Below, one piece after another: positions 8,249 through 9,236 of a DNA stretch of 9,236 nt; the stretch's first letter is position 1, and every line of letters starts with the position of its first letter. Source of the stretch: an uncultured Neisseriaceae bacterium (lineage in GTDB: Bacteria; Pseudomonadota; Gammaproteobacteria; Burkholderiales; UBA11063); the NCBI GenBank assembly GCA_903891375.1, contig CAITEL010000232.1:1-9236 (forward strand), in the 5' to 3' direction. Position numbers and translations under genes: made by a program. The notes under the pieces are model-generated. The model saw nothing but the letters and a program-made list of their open reading frames with translations, was not told the DNA's origin and made no database searches.

Positions 8249-8290
8249 TTCTCATTGCCGATTCACCCCGGATATGCGGTAAAACCCAAT
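8249..8290 (-). repeat. Right terminal inverted repeat of Tn3-family element
   Basis: An exact reverse complement of 73-114 (42 of 42 bases). The conventional outer end (CCC on the plus strand) is at 8285-8287. It lies 117 bp after the tnpA stop; that 117-bp gap shows no gene and no convincing terminator. Confidence 0.96.
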
Positions 8291-8291
8291 A

Positions 8292-8430
8292 GTACAAAAA
8301 TTAAAAGTTAATTCTAATGTATCTTATGTGGAAATCGATAGAATTGCTGCTTCTAGTTCTAACGCAAATCTGTTCGAGCATAACTGTAGCCATATTTGCA
8401 TTATAACGTCGTTGCACCAATTTACAAGTT
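8292..8430 (+). pseudogene. Remnant resembling an S8 (subtilisin) protease propeptide
   Basis: An open frame begins at the transposon edge and ends at TAA 8428-8430. It has no start of its own. Its first part reads VQKLKVNSNVSYVEIDRIAAS, cut here to its key portion NVSYVEIDRIAAS. This resembles the end of the inhibitor I9-type propeptide of subtilisin-like proteases, where a pattern like L-x-x-(N/D)P-x-V-x-YVE-x-D is common. The rest (about 20 residues, rich in Cys and His) shows no protease sequence and may be out of frame. If right, the transposon abuts or interrupted a secreted-protease gene that then decayed. The match is short and judged from memory of the family pattern. Confidence 0.35.
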
Positions 8431-8469
8431 AAATTTAATGTGAAATTTAATGCGAAATTATGTTAAACT
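8431..8469 (+). promoter_or_regulatory. Probable promoter/operator of the toxin-antitoxin pair
   Basis: Two near-identical 12-bp direct repeats, AAATTTAATGTG (8431-8442) and AAATTTAATGCG (8443-8454), are followed by a partial third copy (AAATTATG, 8455-8462). An extended -10-like element, TGT-TAAACT, lies at 8461-8469. No good -35 is visible. Tandem repeats overlapping a promoter ahead of an antitoxin gene fit autoregulation by the antitoxin or the toxin-antitoxin complex. Confidence 0.45.
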
Positions 8470-8497
8470 ATTTAGTGTAATTATGAGGAGAATAAAA

Positions 8498-8767
8498 ATG
8501 AGTATTGCAGTATCAATTAATGATTTAAAAAGGCTAGGTGCCAATAGCATAGATAAACAGTTAAAATTAGAACATGAGATTATAGTCACGAGTCATGGTA
8601 AAAATAAGTATGCTATTATTGAATACGATGAATTAATAAAAATTCATAATGATCGAATAGAGCTGGCGTATTTAAAAGTTAATGAACACATTAAAAATGG
8701 AGAAAGCTGGACTGAAACTGCAGAGGAACATATAAAACGATTAAAACATGAATTAATTGATGAGTAA
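8498..8767 (+). CDS. Phd/YefM-type antitoxin
   Basis: An 89-aa protein resembling the prevent-host-death family of antitoxins. Its N-terminal DNA-binding fold is seen in VSINDLKRLGANSIDKQL (5-22) and in IIVTSHGKNKYAIIEYDEL (28-46), the strand-loop-strand typical of the family. The acidic, helical C-terminus with TAEEHIKRLKHEL (74-86) is the expected toxin-binding tail. ATG 8498 was chosen because GAGGAG (8484-8489) sits 8 nt upstream; a longer in-frame start at 8450 lies in the promoter repeats and lacks such a site. It overlaps the toxin gene by 8 nt. The protein would neutralise the toxin and repress the shared promoter. It lies outside the transposon. Confidence 0.82.
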   Translation: MSIAVSINDLKRLGANSIDKQLKLEHEIIVTSHGKNKYAIIEYDELIKIHNDRIELAYLKVNEHIKNGESWTETAEEHIKRLKHELIDE

Positions 8768-9044
8768 AATAGTAATTGTATTTACTCCAGAGTATTTAGA
8801 ATTAGAGTTGAAGTTTTTAAGAAAACATCGCAATTTATTAGATAAATATTATAAAATGTTAAAAATACTGGAAACAAACCCATTTTATCCATCATTGCGT
8901 ACACATAAGTTACACGGCAGATTAAATGATTTTTATTCTGTTTCCATTGATATGCAGTATAGAGTATTAATTAAATTTGTTTTACGAGAAAATCAATTAA
9001 TTCCTGTTGATATAGGTGATCATGATAATGTTTACACTAAATAA
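8760..9044 (+). CDS. RelE/ParE superfamily toxin (YafQ/HigB-like)
   Basis: A 94-aa toxin of the RelE/ParE superfamily. Signature segments are NPFYPSLRTHKLHGRL (40-55), FYSVSIDMQYRVLIKF (58-73) and the closing DIGDHDNVY (84-92). These resemble the YafQ/HigB-like branch, whose members are ribosome-dependent mRNA endonucleases; Arg68 and His88 are plausible functional residues. ParE-like gyrase poisoning cannot be excluded from sequence alone. The ATG at 8760 overlaps the antitoxin stop by 8 nt, with no Shine-Dalgarno site, so translational coupling is likely. An in-frame TTG one codon upstream (8757) is a less likely start. Confidence 0.85.
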   Translation: MSKIVIVFTPEYLELELKFLRKHRNLLDKYYKMLKILETNPFYPSLRTHKLHGRLNDFYSVSIDMQYRVLIKFVLRENQLIPVDIGDHDNVYTK

Positions 9045-9073
9045 ATAGCACTAAAACGTAAGGTTGATGTTTT

Positions 9074-9236
9074 ATGTCATTTAAACATTTTTTTATGTGT
9101 TTGGTTATAATAATTCCACTTATTGTTTTAACTATCGCAAAATTATTCTTTAATAATTATTTTACCTCTTCTTTTAACATAAATTTCTCATATCTTAATA
9201 TCTTACTAATAATTTTTATTTCTCCAATACTTGAAG
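9074..9236 (+). CDS. N-terminus of a membrane protein, possibly CPBP intramembrane protease (partial)
   Basis: An open frame from ATG 9074 runs off the window after 54 codons. AAGG (9060-9063) lies 10 nt upstream. It encodes a short leader and hydrophobic helix (FFMCLVIIIPLIVLTIAKLF, residues 6-25), a polar linker, then a second helix (YLNILLIIFISPILE) ending at the window edge. The ending SPILE is what precedes the EExxxR motif of CPBP-family (Abi) intramembrane proteases, but the decisive residues are beyond the window. The membrane nature is secure; the family is a guess. It starts 29 nt after the toxin gene and could be co-transcribed with it. Confidence 0.5.
   Translation, partial: MSFKHFFMCLVIIIPLIVLTIAKLFFNNYFTSSFNINFSYLNILLIIFISPILE

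Larger units (their letters stand above)
73..8290. mobile_element. Tn3-family transposon with hydrolase/regulator cargo
   Basis: A complete-looking Tn3-family unit transposon. It is bounded by perfectly matching inverted repeats (73-114 and 8249-8290) and contains a Tn3-type DDE transposase gene, a divergently transcribed serine resolvase and a res-like region between them. Three passenger genes follow tnpR on the minus strand. If the true ends are at the GGG trinucleotides, as is usual in the family, the element spans 76-8287. Tn3 elements normally make 5-bp target duplications. None is visible here: with GGG ends the flanks are TGATT on the left and AATAG on the right, and moving the boundary to 73/8290 does not help. 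That suggests an old insertion or recombination after insertion. The transposase frame is broken, so the copy may depend on TnpA supplied in trans. Confidence 0.93.

Noticed and set aside
8297..8311. 15-bp match between right flank (about 8297-8311) and tnpA near 5346 (AAATTAAAAGTTA core)
   Set aside because: Low-complexity AT-rich sequence; the similarity ends at once on both sides.
8450..8767. Longer antitoxin beginning at ATG 8450
   Set aside because: The extra 16 residues overlap the promoter repeats and lack a ribosome site; ATG 8498 has GAGGAG at good spacing.

Overview
The window is dominated by one Tn3-family transposon of about 8.2 kb (73-8290), bounded by perfect 42-bp inverted repeats. 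It sits in an AT-rich chromosome or plasmid. The Lol-type lipoprotein signal, Sec-exported hydrolases, AT-rich codon use and Tn3-family machinery suggest a low-GC Gram-negative, perhaps a gammaproteobacterium of the Legionella/Francisella/Piscirickettsia kind. That placement is inference; nothing here fixes the species.

Layout. 1-72: left flank with no intact gene. 73-114: left inverted repeat. 115-268: non-coding, holding three tandem copies of an 11-bp unit. 269-4949: four minus-strand genes with gaps of only 25, 26 and 43 nt. In transcription order they are a serine resolvase (tnpR), an exported alpha/beta hydrolase resembling PAF-acetylhydrolase, a lipoprotein of the beta-lactamase/serine-hydrolase fold, and an AlbA_2 (Schlafen-type) putative regulator with a C-terminal winged helix. 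4950-5105: divergent control region with the probable res site and a promoter on each strand. 5106-8131: a Tn3-type transposase gene split by a -1 frame break near 5246-5250, with its DDE residues preserved. 8249-8290: right inverted repeat.

Right of the element, 8292-8430 is a short open remnant resembling the end of a subtilisin (S8) propeptide. It is followed by a compact Phd/YefM-RelE/ParE-type toxin-antitoxin pair (8498-9044) and the start of a membrane protein, possibly a CPBP intramembrane protease, cut by the window end.

The transposase would cut and join the ends, and the resolvase would resolve cointegrates at res. The passengers appear to be expressed from the tnpR promoter, which lies inside the putative res site. 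Resolvase binding would then control the two exported hydrolases as well as tnpR. The most noteworthy points are this resolvase-led passenger operon, the degenerate active site of the lipoprotein hydrolase, the broken transposase, and the unusual cargo of envelope hydrolases rather than a recognised resistance gene.
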